Made by a program: the position numbers and the translations under genes. Under the pieces are notes generated by a model. The model made no database searches and was not told the origin of the DNA. It worked only from the letters and a program-made list of their open reading frames with translations. Source: Pseudomonadota bacterium (GTDB lineage Bacteria > Pseudomonadota > Gammaproteobacteria > Steroidobacterales > Steroidobacteraceae). From it: a stretch of DNA of 14,468 nt. Numbering within the stretch: position 1 is the stretch's first letter; every line of letters begins with the position of its first letter. Positions 1 to 6,578 of the stretch are shown here, piece by piece. The stretch spans positions 1 through 14,468 of the forward strand of contig JAEZFW010000006.1 in NCBI GenBank assembly GCA_023417315.1, in the 5' to 3' direction.

Positions 1-64
1 GGAGTAAGGAGCAGATCAGTCGTGCGGGTCGTCGGTTCTTCAGAGTCATTTACGCGATCAATCC

Positions 65-1309
65 TCAGAACGAAAGATAAGCGCCGATGTTGAAGTTGCT
101 GCTGTCGTTCTCGATGCCGCTGTGCGCTTGCGCATTCACGTCCGTGAACTCGGCCAGCAGCGTGAGATTCTCGGTCAAAGAATGATAGACCCCGAGTGTG
201 TACTTACTATTCGATTCGACAAGATCGGAAATCACTTCACTCGGTGCGAGATCGAGATTGCTCTCCCCATAGTTAAGTCCGATCTTCGTGTCGCCGAACT
301 TGTATGTAATTTGTGCAAGAAAACCGTCCGAGTCACGTTCGTTACCGGCACCATCATCGCCCAACAAGAACAACGCCGTCGTACCAACGCCTTCGCCTTG
401 ATAGTACCAACCTAGGATCTCGAAATTGCCGAACGTGAGCTTCCCGCCGACGTCAAAGCCGAAGCTATCGAAATCCTGCGCGTCTGTTACACCTTCGTGC
501 TTTTGACTGATGAACGCCGCGCTTACATAGACAGGTCCGTTCGTGTACGCGAGTTTTCCATGGAAACCAGGCGCGGATTCAGGCCTCGCGGCACCTACGG
601 GCGTGCCGACAGGCTCGAGCGGATCGAAAACACCGAGCGTGAACTTGAAGCCACTGAAGTCGGGCGTCGTGTAATTGATCTGCGCGAGCCAATCCGTGTA
701 GATGTAGCCGAGTCCGATCGAACCGAGCGACGTGTTGGATGGTGTGGCGTAGTTTCCGTTTCCAGCGCCGACGCCTGGCAGCGTCATGTCGTTGAGAATC
801 ACATCTGCGCCGAATAGACCGATGTTACGTCCCAACAGGAACGTTCCCATATTGTCGTTGCCAAAGGTCAAGAACACTTGACGAATGTCGAGGCCCGTCG
901 TGCCCAGCGCGGTGTTGCGACTCGCTGCGCCTTGGCCGAGATTCGGGCTGCCGTCGTTCGTGCTGATTCCAGGATAGAAGCCGAACGTGACAGCGATGTC
1001 GTAACCATTCTGCGTCGTCGAGGCGCCGAATGCGATCGCTGCAGGCAACAATCCGTTGCTGATTGAGGAGGTGTCTTCCTCGCCGCCCGCGCCCATACAG
1101 GCGAGGCCGCCGCCCACTGGTGCCGCTGTTTCGTCTTCGCAGCTCGCACGGATGTAGTGGACGTTAACGTTGCCGTTGGCTGTGAATTTCCAGTCGCCCG
1201 CCGTCATCTCGACAGCGTGCGCAGGCGCGCCCAGGCATAGCGCGAACAGCACCGCGGCAGAAGAGGTTGTTGAGATATCAAGCCCGTTGTTCCGTTGTTT
1301 CGCCGGCAT
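65..1309 (-). CDS. Outer-membrane porin (beta-barrel)
   Basis: This 414-residue protein is probably a diffusion pore of the outer membrane. It begins with a Sec signal peptide: a basic start, a hydrophobic stretch around residues 17-29 and a likely cut after Ala32 (APAHA before VEM). The mature part opens with GDWKFTANGNVNVHYI, a first beta-strand typical of Gram-negative porins, then runs in alternating Gly/aromatic strands. It ends in AYLSF, with the C-terminal Phe that the barrel assembly machinery recognises. Cys57 and Cys71 flank a Gly-rich loop and could form an extracellular disulfide. The ATG at 1309 has a GGAG ribosome-binding site 7 bases upstream. A sigma-54-type promoter lies about 100 bases upstream, and the divergent neighbour is a sigma-54 activator, so the porin is probably one of its targets. 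The substrate cannot be read from the sequence; uptake of an alcohol, acid or similar small molecule would suit the context. The porin class is fairly sure and the role is inferred. Confidence 0.85.
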   Translation of the reverse strand: MPAKQRNNGLDISTTSSAAVLFALCLGAPAHAVEMTAGDWKFTANGNVNVHYIRASCEDETAAPVGGGLACMGAGGEEDTSSISNGLLPAAIAFGASTTQNGYDIAVTFGFYPGISTNDGSPNLGQGAASRNTALGTTGLDIRQVFLTFGNDNMGTFLLGRNIGLFGADVILNDMTLPGVGAGNGNYATPSNTSLGSIGLGYIYTDWLAQINYTTPDFSGFKFTLGVFDPLEPVGTPVGAARPESAPGFHGKLAYTNGPVYVSAAFISQKHEGVTDAQDFDSFGFDVGGKLTFGNFEILGWYYQGEGVGTTALFLLGDDGAGNERDSDGFLAQITYKFGDTKIGLNYGESNLDLAPSEVISDLVESNSKYTLGVYHSLTENLTLLAEFTDVNAQAHSGIENDSSNFNIGAYLSF

Positions 1310-1345
1310 GGAACTGCTCCGTGAGGCAGTACCTGTCGCTTGCGT

Positions 1346-1359
1346 CGCGATGCATCGCG
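1346..1359. repeat. 14-bp perfect palindrome in the porin leader
   Basis: CGCGATGCATCGCG is its own reverse complement over 14 bases. It lies between the predicted porin transcription start (about 1398) and the start codon (1309). It could be an operator for an unknown regulator or a short hairpin in the leader RNA. Its function is unknown. Confidence 0.5.
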
Positions 1360-1406
1360 CGAATCGCCAGGCACGTGGCTTAAATGTGAATGTGGGCGCT
1401 GAGCTG

Positions 1407-1424
1407 AAAGCAAGGCGTATGCCA
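1407..1424 (-). promoter_or_regulatory. Sigma-54 (-24/-12) promoter of the porin gene
   Basis: Read on the minus strand from 1424, the sequence is TGGCATA-CGCC-TTGCTTT, against the consensus TGGCACG-N4-TTGCW. The invariant GG (1423-1422) and GC (1411-1410) are separated by exactly 10 bases, as RpoN promoters need. Transcription should start near 1398, giving a leader of roughly 90 bases before the porin ATG. The site points to the porin, and a sigma-54 activator is encoded next door, which strengthens the call. Confidence 0.65.
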
Positions 1425-1651
1425 GTGCGATGGCGCGATGCGCGCGAAGTGTCAACAAACGTTGTGGCGCGCGTTGCAATATCTATCTGGGCTGTGGGTT
1501 CATTCAGTATCCGTGAGCGTCGCGCAACGGTGATTGCGATAACGGCCTGCGTGAAAGCCGCGAGGCGAGCTCATTGCGATTTATACGGATAAGCGCGCTC
1601 TTACACGGAAGCCTCTGCAACTTGAGGTGGATTGTGCGATCTGCAGGACAC

Positions 1652-1672
1652 TGTCGCGCGACAAGTGCGACA
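1652..1672. promoter_or_regulatory. Candidate activator-binding site (TGTCGC inverted repeat)
   Basis: TGTCGCGCGACA (1652-1663) is a perfect 12-bp inverted repeat, followed by a third half-site GCGACA at 1667-1672. It lies about 130 bases before the preferred activator start and about 250 bases upstream of the predicted porin transcription start. Fis-type enhancer-binding proteins bind dyad sites like this as dimers, so it may be an upstream activating sequence for the porin, an autoregulatory operator, or both. The function is inferred from symmetry and position only. Confidence 0.4.
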
Positions 1673-1803
1673 GGTGATACAGTCTGATTTAGCGCAGCTA
1701 CGTTTCCTCGCTAGGATGTAGAATGCGCGCAGGCCCACAGATTGGACGCGGGCTCTACACAACGAACGGAAACAATAAGGGCTATGACCCTAGAGGTCGG
1801 GGG

Positions 1804-3858
1804 ATGCAGGAATCAACTGCAGTACAGCACGCAGCCGACGTGCTGCGCTTCGTGCGCGGCAGCGACGCTTCTTCGTCGCGATCCGCACTACTGAGCACAG
1901 CCATCGCGAACTCGTGGCGCCGGTGCGTGCAAGATTACGCGCTCGATCCGGCGCGACGTCATCCAGCGCGCGTGCTCGACGCGCCTTCGCTTCGCAGTCT
2001 GCATGATCAGCACGCGGAGCTCGTGCACATCGCGTCGGCGGAGATCGATTGGCTGTACGAGCACATCGCCGGCTCCGGGTACGCGCTTCTCTTGACCGAT
2101 GCCAGCGGCATCATTCTCTATGAGAAGTCCGAGCCGACGCTCGCGCAAACATTCCATTCGGCGGGACTCTTGATGGGGGCGGATTGGAGCGAACCTTCGC
2201 AAGGGACCAATGGGATGGGCACGTGCATCGCCGAGCGGCGAGCCGTGACGGTCCATTTGAATGAACACTTCCATGGGTGCCACATCGGACTATCGTGCTC
2301 GGCGGCGCCGATCTGCGATCCATCGGGTGCGTTGCTCGCGGTTCTAGATGCATCGACGCTGGATGCGCGCGATACGCGCGTAAGTCAGGCGCACACCATG
2401 GCGCTCGTGAATCTCTCTGCGCGGTTGATCGAGAAGTGTGTGTTCTTACGCCACTTCCGCAGTTCCATCATGCTGCGCTTTCATGCCCGCCCCGAGCTCG
2501 TGAATCTGCAGCACGACGGCGCGCTCGCGCTCGCACCGGATGCCACGGTGCTCTCTGCAGACGAAACCGCAATTCGGCTGCTGGGCGCGCGCAATCGCAA
2601 CGAACTGATCGGTCGTCGCATCGATGAGGTGTTCGACATCCGCCCGGAAGAAGTCCTGGGCGCGCAGTCTAACGGCCGGAGTGGTCTGCTCACGGTGCGT
2701 GATGCGTATCTGGGCCGCCGCTTCTTTGCTAGCGTGGGCGAGGAGACGACCGCAACAGCGATGCCATCAAGAGGCGCGCGCACAATCTCGATGCCGTCGG
2801 TTCTCCAAGTCGCGGCTTCGGCGACCCGAAGGACGGCGCTGCAGCTCGATGAGCTCGCCGGCGACGATCCGGAGATGCTTCGCAACGTACGAAGCGCGCG
2901 CAGAGTGGCATCCTCGCGAGTGCCCGTGATGATCCAAGGTCCTACAGGCGCTGGGAAGGAAGCATTCGCGCGTGCACTGCACGCCGCAAGCGGCCGCGCG
3001 GACAAGCCCTTCGTGGCGCTCAACTGCGCGGCGATTCCGGAGTCGCTCATTGAAAGCGAGCTGTTCGGTTATCGGCCCGGTGCGTTCACGGGTGCGCGCA
3101 AAGAGGGAATGAAAGGCAAGATCCTGCAGTCGTCCGGCGGCACCTTGTTCTTGGATGAGATTGGGGACATGCCACTGTTGCTGCAGACGCGCTTGTTGCG
3201 CGTGCTCGAGGAACAAGAGGTGATGCCGCTCGGGGCTGAGACGCCGCTCAAGGTCGATCTGCACGTGATCTGCGCCTCTCATCAGAACCTACGTGGCATG
3301 ATCGCGCGCGGCACGTTCCGTGAGGACCTTTACTATCGGCTCAATGGAATCACATTCGAGCTGCCACCGCTTGCGCAACGCACGGATAGAGAGCGACTGA
3401 TCAGGGAGTTCCTTGCCGCGGAAACCAGCGACGGTCGCCCTGCTGCGATCGAGATGGATGCATTTCAATGTCTGCTGACGTACTCCTGGCCAGGCAATAT
3501 CCGTGAACTGCGCAATGTGATCCGCACGGCACTCGCAATCTGCGAAGGCGGTGTGGTTCGTCTCACCGATCTGCCCAGCGAAGTCCGAGGACACGTTACG
3601 AAGGGTGCGCAGCCCACACCCGGGTCGAGCACGCCAGAGCAGGCGCGCTCGGAGCTGGTGAGTGCGCCCAGGACCGAGTGCGGGCCGGATTCTCTCCAAG
3701 CCGCCGAACGCGACGTGCTGCTCGCGGCCATCCGCGAATGCGACGGCAACATGTCGCTCGCTGCGAAGAAGCTCGGTATCAGCCGCAATACACTGTATCG
3801 GCGCTGCAAGCGCCTCAACCTTGCGGTCCAGCGTGAGCGCCCGGCGTTCCTGAGCTGA
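1804..3858 (+). CDS. AcoR-type sigma-54 transcriptional activator (GAF-PAS-AAA+-Fis)
   Basis: This cytoplasmic enhancer-binding protein remodels RpoN RNA polymerase using ATP. From the ATG at 1804 it has 684 residues: an N-terminal GAF sensor (about 63-213), a PAS-like segment (about 235-305), an AAA+ domain (about 352-590) and a Fis-type helix-turn-helix (about 637-673, SLAAKKLGISRNTLYRR). In the AAA+ part, Walker A is GPTGAGKE (379-386), the sigma-54-contacting loop is GAFTGA (426-431), Walker B is GGTLFLDEIGD (445-455), the arginine-finger region is FREDLYYRL and the sensor II motif is WPGNIRELRN (562-571). All key residues are intact. The reading frame is open back to an ATG at 1723, also with an AGGA upstream, but those 27 extra residues look non-coding, while 1804 has GAGG 7 bases upstream and begins close to the conserved part. 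Family members such as AcoR respond to small molecules such as acetoin or alcohols. Sigma-54 promoters flank the gene on both sides, so the porin and the pqqD-pqqU genes are likely targets. The effector is unknown. Confidence 0.93.
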   Translation: MQESTAVQHAADVLRFVRGSDASSSRSALLSTAIANSWRRCVQDYALDPARRHPARVLDAPSLRSLHDQHAELVHIASAEIDWLYEHIAGSGYALLLTDASGIILYEKSEPTLAQTFHSAGLLMGADWSEPSQGTNGMGTCIAERRAVTVHLNEHFHGCHIGLSCSAAPICDPSGALLAVLDASTLDARDTRVSQAHTMALVNLSARLIEKCVFLRHFRSSIMLRFHARPELVNLQHDGALALAPDATVLSADETAIRLLGARNRNELIGRRIDEVFDIRPEEVLGAQSNGRSGLLTVRDAYLGRRFFASVGEETTATAMPSRGARTISMPSVLQVAASATRRTALQLDELAGDDPEMLRNVRSARRVASSRVPVMIQGPTGAGKEAFARALHAASGRADKPFVALNCAAIPESLIESELFGYRPGAFTGARKEGMKGKILQSSGGTLFLDEIGDMPLLLQTRLLRVLEEQEVMPLGAETPLKVDLHVICASHQNLRGMIARGTFREDLYYRLNGITFELPPLAQRTDRERLIREFLAAETSDGRPAAIEMDAFQCLLTYSWPGNIRELRNVIRTALAICEGGVVRLTDLPSEVRGHVTKGAQPTPGSSTPEQARSELVSAPRTECGPDSLQAAERDVLLAAIRECDGNMSLAAKKLGISRNTLYRRCKRLNLAVQRERPAFLS

Positions 3859-3886
3859 TTCGACGGCTGTCGGTCAACCGGCCATT

Positions 3887-3959
3887 GGCGACCGGCTAGC
3901 CTCAAACAAAAGCAGTGTTCTGATCTCGCCAGGAGCCAGCGGCCAGTTAGCCAGTCGCC
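3887..3959. promoter_or_regulatory. Long imperfect inverted repeat and GCCAG array upstream of pqqD
   Basis: The left arm 3887-3901 (GGCGACCGGCTAGCC) matches the reverse complement of 3945-3959 (AGTTAGCCAGTCGCC) at 12 of 15 positions. Inside and beside it, GCCAG occurs four times at 3928, 3935, 3942 and 3950, spaced 7, 7 and 8 bases. The arms lie about 35-110 bases upstream of the predicted pqqD transcription start, where an enhancer-binding protein could act. Alternatives are a transcript-ending stem for the activator gene or a degenerate intergenic repeat. No T-run follows the right arm, so a classic terminator is less likely. Confidence 0.4.
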
Positions 3960-3967
3960 GCTCGGTG

Positions 3968-3984
3968 TGGCACGCAATCTGCTT
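3968..3984 (+). promoter_or_regulatory. Sigma-54 (-24/-12) promoter of pqqD-pqqU
   Basis: TGGCACG-CAAT-CTGCTT carries a perfect -24 element and a near-perfect -12 element (CTGC for TTGC). GG (3969-3970) and GC (3981-3982) are 10 bases apart, the strict RpoN spacing. Transcription should start near 3994, about 60 bases before the preferred pqqD start codon. The activator gene ends just upstream, so this promoter is well placed to be its target. Confidence 0.78.
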
Positions 3985-4052
3985 CTCGCTTTCTCGATCG
4001 AGTGAAGCTCATGCGAGCTTCTCGTCACGCATTCTTGCGTGTGAGGGACGGC

Positions 4053-4394
4053 ATGGCGGCAGAAGGCGGCCGAGGGCGATACGCGAAGCGCGACGGAAAA
4101 CGCAAGGCTTCGCAGACGCCTCACGGTGTACAACTTGCGGCGGGCGTGCGGCTCATCGCAGCCGGAGGCAAACACAAAGTGGCGATGCTGGTTTGTGCTG
4201 ACGGCAAGGTGCAGTTGAACGAAGGTGCGGTCGCGATCCTGCGGCTATGTGATGGTTCGCGTACTCGCGAGCAGATCGTGAGCGAAGCAGCCAAGCACTC
4301 GCAGGGCCGCGCCTTAGTGGCCGACATTGGGGAATTCTTGGACGCGGCGCGGGCTCGCGGCTGGATTGTGGAGGTCACTCCCGCGCAATCATGA
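4053..4394 (+). CDS. pqqD: PqqD-family protein (PQQ biosynthesis peptide chaperone)
   Basis: PqqD binds the precursor peptide PqqA and presents it to the radical-SAM enzyme PqqE during synthesis of pyrroloquinoline quinone; its fold is the founding RiPP recognition element. This protein has 113 residues from the ATG at 4053. Residues 26-108 match the family: GVRLIAAGGKHKVAMLVCADGKV, then LNEGAVAILRLCDGSRT (the conserved Leu-Asn, Ala-x-x-Ile and Asp-Gly pattern), then a helix ending near RGWIVEV. Residues 1-25 are a basic, probably disordered extension absent from the usual protein of about 90 residues. The start at 4053 has GAGGGA (4043-4048) in front; GTG 4002 and ATG 4011 are in frame but lie only 8-17 bases past the predicted transcription start and lack a good site. 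No pqqA, pqqB, pqqC or pqqE is visible nearby. The receptor gene follows after 65 bases and is probably co-transcribed. A different RiPP partner is possible, but the PqqU neighbour favours PQQ. Confidence 0.82.
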   Translation: MAAEGGRGRYAKRDGKRKASQTPHGVQLAAGVRLIAAGGKHKVAMLVCADGKVQLNEGAVAILRLCDGSRTREQIVSEAAKHSQGRALVADIGEFLDAARARGWIVEVTPAQS

Positions 4395-4404
4395 AAATCA
4401 TGAA
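4387..4404 (+). repeat. 9-bp tandem duplication at the pqqD stop
   Basis: AATCATGAA occurs twice in direct succession (4387-4395 and 4396-4404), spanning the pqqD stop codon TGA (4392-4394). It is probably a small replication-slippage duplication. It is AT-rich compared with its surroundings and sits between two genes likely to share a transcript. Confidence 0.6.
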
Positions 4405-4459
4405 AATGCCTGTGCCCCAGCGCGCTTCCGCTTCCTGATGCGCCAAGGCCATTATCATC

Positions 4460-6532
4460 GTGCGGATGAACACCCGCACACTGATCGTGGCAAGCGCTGC
4501 GATGCCACTGCTCCTCACACAAACGACGTTCGCGGCCGAATCTCTGGATACGGTCGTCGTAACGGCCACGCGAACCCAGCATCAAAGCTTCGAAACCCCT
4601 GCGGCGATTGACGCGATCGATGGCGCTGCAATGCGAGAGCATCGGCCCCGCGTCAATCTCTCGGAGAGTCTTGGTCGAGTGCCTGGGCTCGTGGTCCAGA
4701 ATCGTCAAAATTACGCACAGGACCTGCAAGTCTCCTCCCGCGGGTTTGGCGCACGCGCATCGTTCGGCGTCCGTGGGGTGCGGCTGATCCAGGACGGGAT
4801 TCCACTGACGATGCCGGATGGTCAGGGCCAAACAGGGTTGTTCGATCTAGATGGTGCACAGCGAGTGGAGGTCTTGCGCGGTCCCTTCGCGGCACTCTAT
4901 GGCAATTCATCGGGCGGCGTCATTCAGATCGTAACGGCCGACGGCATCGAGGAGCCCACATTCGAGCTCAATACGACAGCGGGCGAAGACGGTTTCAGGC
5001 GCTACGGCGCACAATTCGGCGCGGGTGTGGGTTCCGTCGATTTAAGCGGCAATCTTTCGCGTTTCGAAACTGACGGCTTTCGCGAGCACAGTGCCGCCAC
5101 GCGCGATGTTGCGAACTTGAGGATGCGTTTCGCGCCTGACGAGCGCTCGGCCCTGACGGCGATCGTCAACGTACTCGATCAGCCGGACACCCAAGACCCG
5201 CTCGGACTGACGCGCGCACAGCTCGAAGAAGATCCGACGCAGGCCGGCGCGAACGCGCTCGCGTTGAACACGCGCAAGTCGATTCGCCATTCGCAAGGCG
5301 GCTTAGCCTATGAACGTTCGATCACGGATGCCGACCGTCTGCGCGTCATGGGTTACTACGGAGATCGCGATCTGGTGCAGTACCTTGCAAATCCAAGTGT
5401 CGCGCTGACTGGTTCCGGAGGCGTCGTCGATCTCGCGCGCAGATTCGGCGGCGGCAGTCTGCAATGGGATCATGAGGGGGAGCTCGCGGGCGGCACCTAT
5501 GAGCTCACTGTCGGCATCGAGTACGACAGGATGGAAGAGCGACGTCGCGGTTTTGTGAACGCCGGTGGTGTGCGGGGCGATTTACGTCGGGATGAAGACG
5601 ACACCGTGTATAGCGTCAATCAGTATCTAATCGCGCAGTGGCGGCCCGTCGATCGTTGGGTAATTTCTGGCGGATTGCGCAATAGCGAAGTGCGCTTCGA
5701 GGTAGACGACAATTTCGTCGTCGGCCCGAATCCAGACGACAGCGGCAAGCTGAGCTACGACAGCACACAACCTGTGCTAGGCGTGCTGTTCGAGGCGACA
5801 CCCAACATCAATGTCTTCGCGTCTGCGGGGCGGGCGTTCGAGACGCCAACTTTTGCCGAGCTCGCGTACCGACCGGACGGTTCTCCAGGATTGAACTTCG
5901 ACATCGACGCCGCGATCAGCACCAACTACGAGCTGGGCGTGAAGTCGTTTGTCGGCGAGACCGGGAGGCTCACTGCGACGCTATTCCGTTCGGATACCAA
6001 GGACGACATCGTCACAGGTCCATCGCCCTTCCCTGGCCGCAATACATTCGTCAACGCTGCCGAAACGCGCCGCGAAGGAGCAGAGCTTGCTGCGCAATAC
6101 ATCGCCAAGGGTGGCTTCGACATGGGCATCGCTTACACATACACGCGGGCGCGCTTCGAGGAATTCGTGAGCTTCGGTGGGGTGGATCTGAGCGGCAAGC
6201 AATTACCTGGGGTACCCGAACATTCGTTCTACGCAGATGCGAGTTGGCAGCATGTACCGAGCGGATTCTCGACCGGGCTGGAAGCTCGTTGGTCAGGGAA
6301 GATCTATGTTGACGATGAGAACTCCGACTTCGCTGATAGCTACACCACAGTCAATTGGCATGCGGGTTTGCGGCGCGATGTACGCGATTGGATGCTGTCG
6401 GGCTACGTCCGCGTAGACAACGTGACCGACGAGGACTATGTAGGCTCCGTCGTAGTCAACGCTGCGAACGATCGCTTCTTCGAGCCCGCGCCGGGTCGCA
6501 CCTACTATCTAGGCTTCACGGCGGGCTTCTGA
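4460..6532 (+). CDS. pqqU: TonB-dependent outer-membrane receptor, PqqU/YncD type (PQQ uptake)
   Basis: This 690-residue protein probably imports PQQ across the outer membrane, using energy passed on by TonB-ExbB-ExbD. It has a signal peptide (cut near TFA-AES, residue 25), a TonB box in SLDTVVVTATR (28-38), a plug domain to about residue 160 and a beta-barrel ending in GFTAGF with the terminal Phe. Compared from memory with E. coli YncD (PqqU), long stretches agree closely: NLSESL..VPGL (66-77), QNRQNYAQDLQ (80-90), MPDGQGQT (118-125), EVLRGPF.ALYGN.SGG (137-153), and a C-terminus of the form YVGSV.VN...R..EP.PGR.Y (from 660). These exceed general receptor similarity and support orthology. 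The start is GTG 4460 or ATG 4466; AAGG at 4445-4448 is 11 bases before the GTG, so neither start is clearly better. The gene lies 65 bases after pqqD, behind a sigma-54 promoter. A siderophore or vitamin receptor is the alternative, but much less likely. Confidence 0.85.
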   Translation: MRMNTRTLIVASAAMPLLLTQTTFAAESLDTVVVTATRTQHQSFETPAAIDAIDGAAMREHRPRVNLSESLGRVPGLVVQNRQNYAQDLQVSSRGFGARASFGVRGVRLIQDGIPLTMPDGQGQTGLFDLDGAQRVEVLRGPFAALYGNSSGGVIQIVTADGIEEPTFELNTTAGEDGFRRYGAQFGAGVGSVDLSGNLSRFETDGFREHSAATRDVANLRMRFAPDERSALTAIVNVLDQPDTQDPLGLTRAQLEEDPTQAGANALALNTRKSIRHSQGGLAYERSITDADRLRVMGYYGDRDLVQYLANPSVALTGSGGVVDLARRFGGGSLQWDHEGELAGGTYELTVGIEYDRMEERRRGFVNAGGVRGDLRRDEDDTVYSVNQYLIAQWRPVDRWVISGGLRNSEVRFEVDDNFVVGPNPDDSGKLSYDSTQPVLGVLFEATPNINVFASAGRAFETPTFAELAYRPDGSPGLNFDIDAAISTNYELGVKSFVGETGRLTATLFRSDTKDDIVTGPSPFPGRNTFVNAAETRREGAELAAQYIAKGGFDMGIAYTYTRARFEEFVSFGGVDLSGKQLPGVPEHSFYADASWQHVPSGFSTGLEARWSGKIYVDDENSDFADSYTTVNWHAGLRRDVRDWMLSGYVRVDNVTDEDYVGSVVVNAANDRFFEPAPGRTYYLGFTAGF

Positions 6533-6539
6533 AAGGCAC

Positions 6540-6561
6540 AAGAGGTGCCGAAGCACCTCTT
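6540..6561. terminator. Bidirectional terminator hairpin between convergent genes
   Basis: AAGAGGTGC-CGAA-GCACCTCTT forms a perfect 9-bp stem. On the minus strand the loop reads C(UUCG)G, an unusually stable tetraloop. It sits 7 bases after the receptor stop and 17 bases beyond the stop of the convergent PRC-barrel gene. On the plus side the downstream sequence is pyrimidine-rich (TCCTCG...CTCTTCTTT) rather than a pure T-run, so ending on that strand may be only partial. Confidence 0.65.
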
Positions 6562-6578
6562 CCTCGACTCGCTCTTCT

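Larger units (their letters stand above)
1310..1722. other. Divergent regulatory region, porin / sigma-54 activator
   Basis: This stretch of about 410 bases has no credible gene. It separates the porin (leftward) from the activator gene (rightward). It contains a sigma-54 promoter for the porin (1407-1424), a 14-bp perfect palindrome in the presumed porin leader (1346-1359), and a 12-bp palindrome TGTCGCGCGACA plus an extra GCGACA half-site closer to the activator gene (1652-1672). A further TGTCGC lies at 1334-1339. I could not identify a convincing sigma-70 promoter for the activator gene. Confidence 0.6.

Noticed and set aside
1464..1480. A second sigma-54-like site in the porin/activator gap (TGGCGCGCGTTGC, plus strand)
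   Set aside because: The distance between GG and GC is two bases short of the strict RpoN spacing, so I do not count it.
1723..1803. N-terminal extension of the sigma-54 activator from ATG 1723
   Set aside because: The 27 residues look non-coding and the ATG at 1804 has a good ribosome-binding site. I prefer 1804, though 1723 also has AGGA upstream.
3859..4052. Possible pqqA (short PQQ precursor peptide) before pqqD
   Set aside because: I looked for a peptide of about 23 residues with a Glu-x-x-x-Tyr motif and a W-[TK]-K-P start; none is present.
3465..4175. Open frame of 236 residues on the minus strand over the activator end and pqqD
   Set aside because: It lies opposite two well-supported genes and a promoter, and its translation shows no domain or signal.
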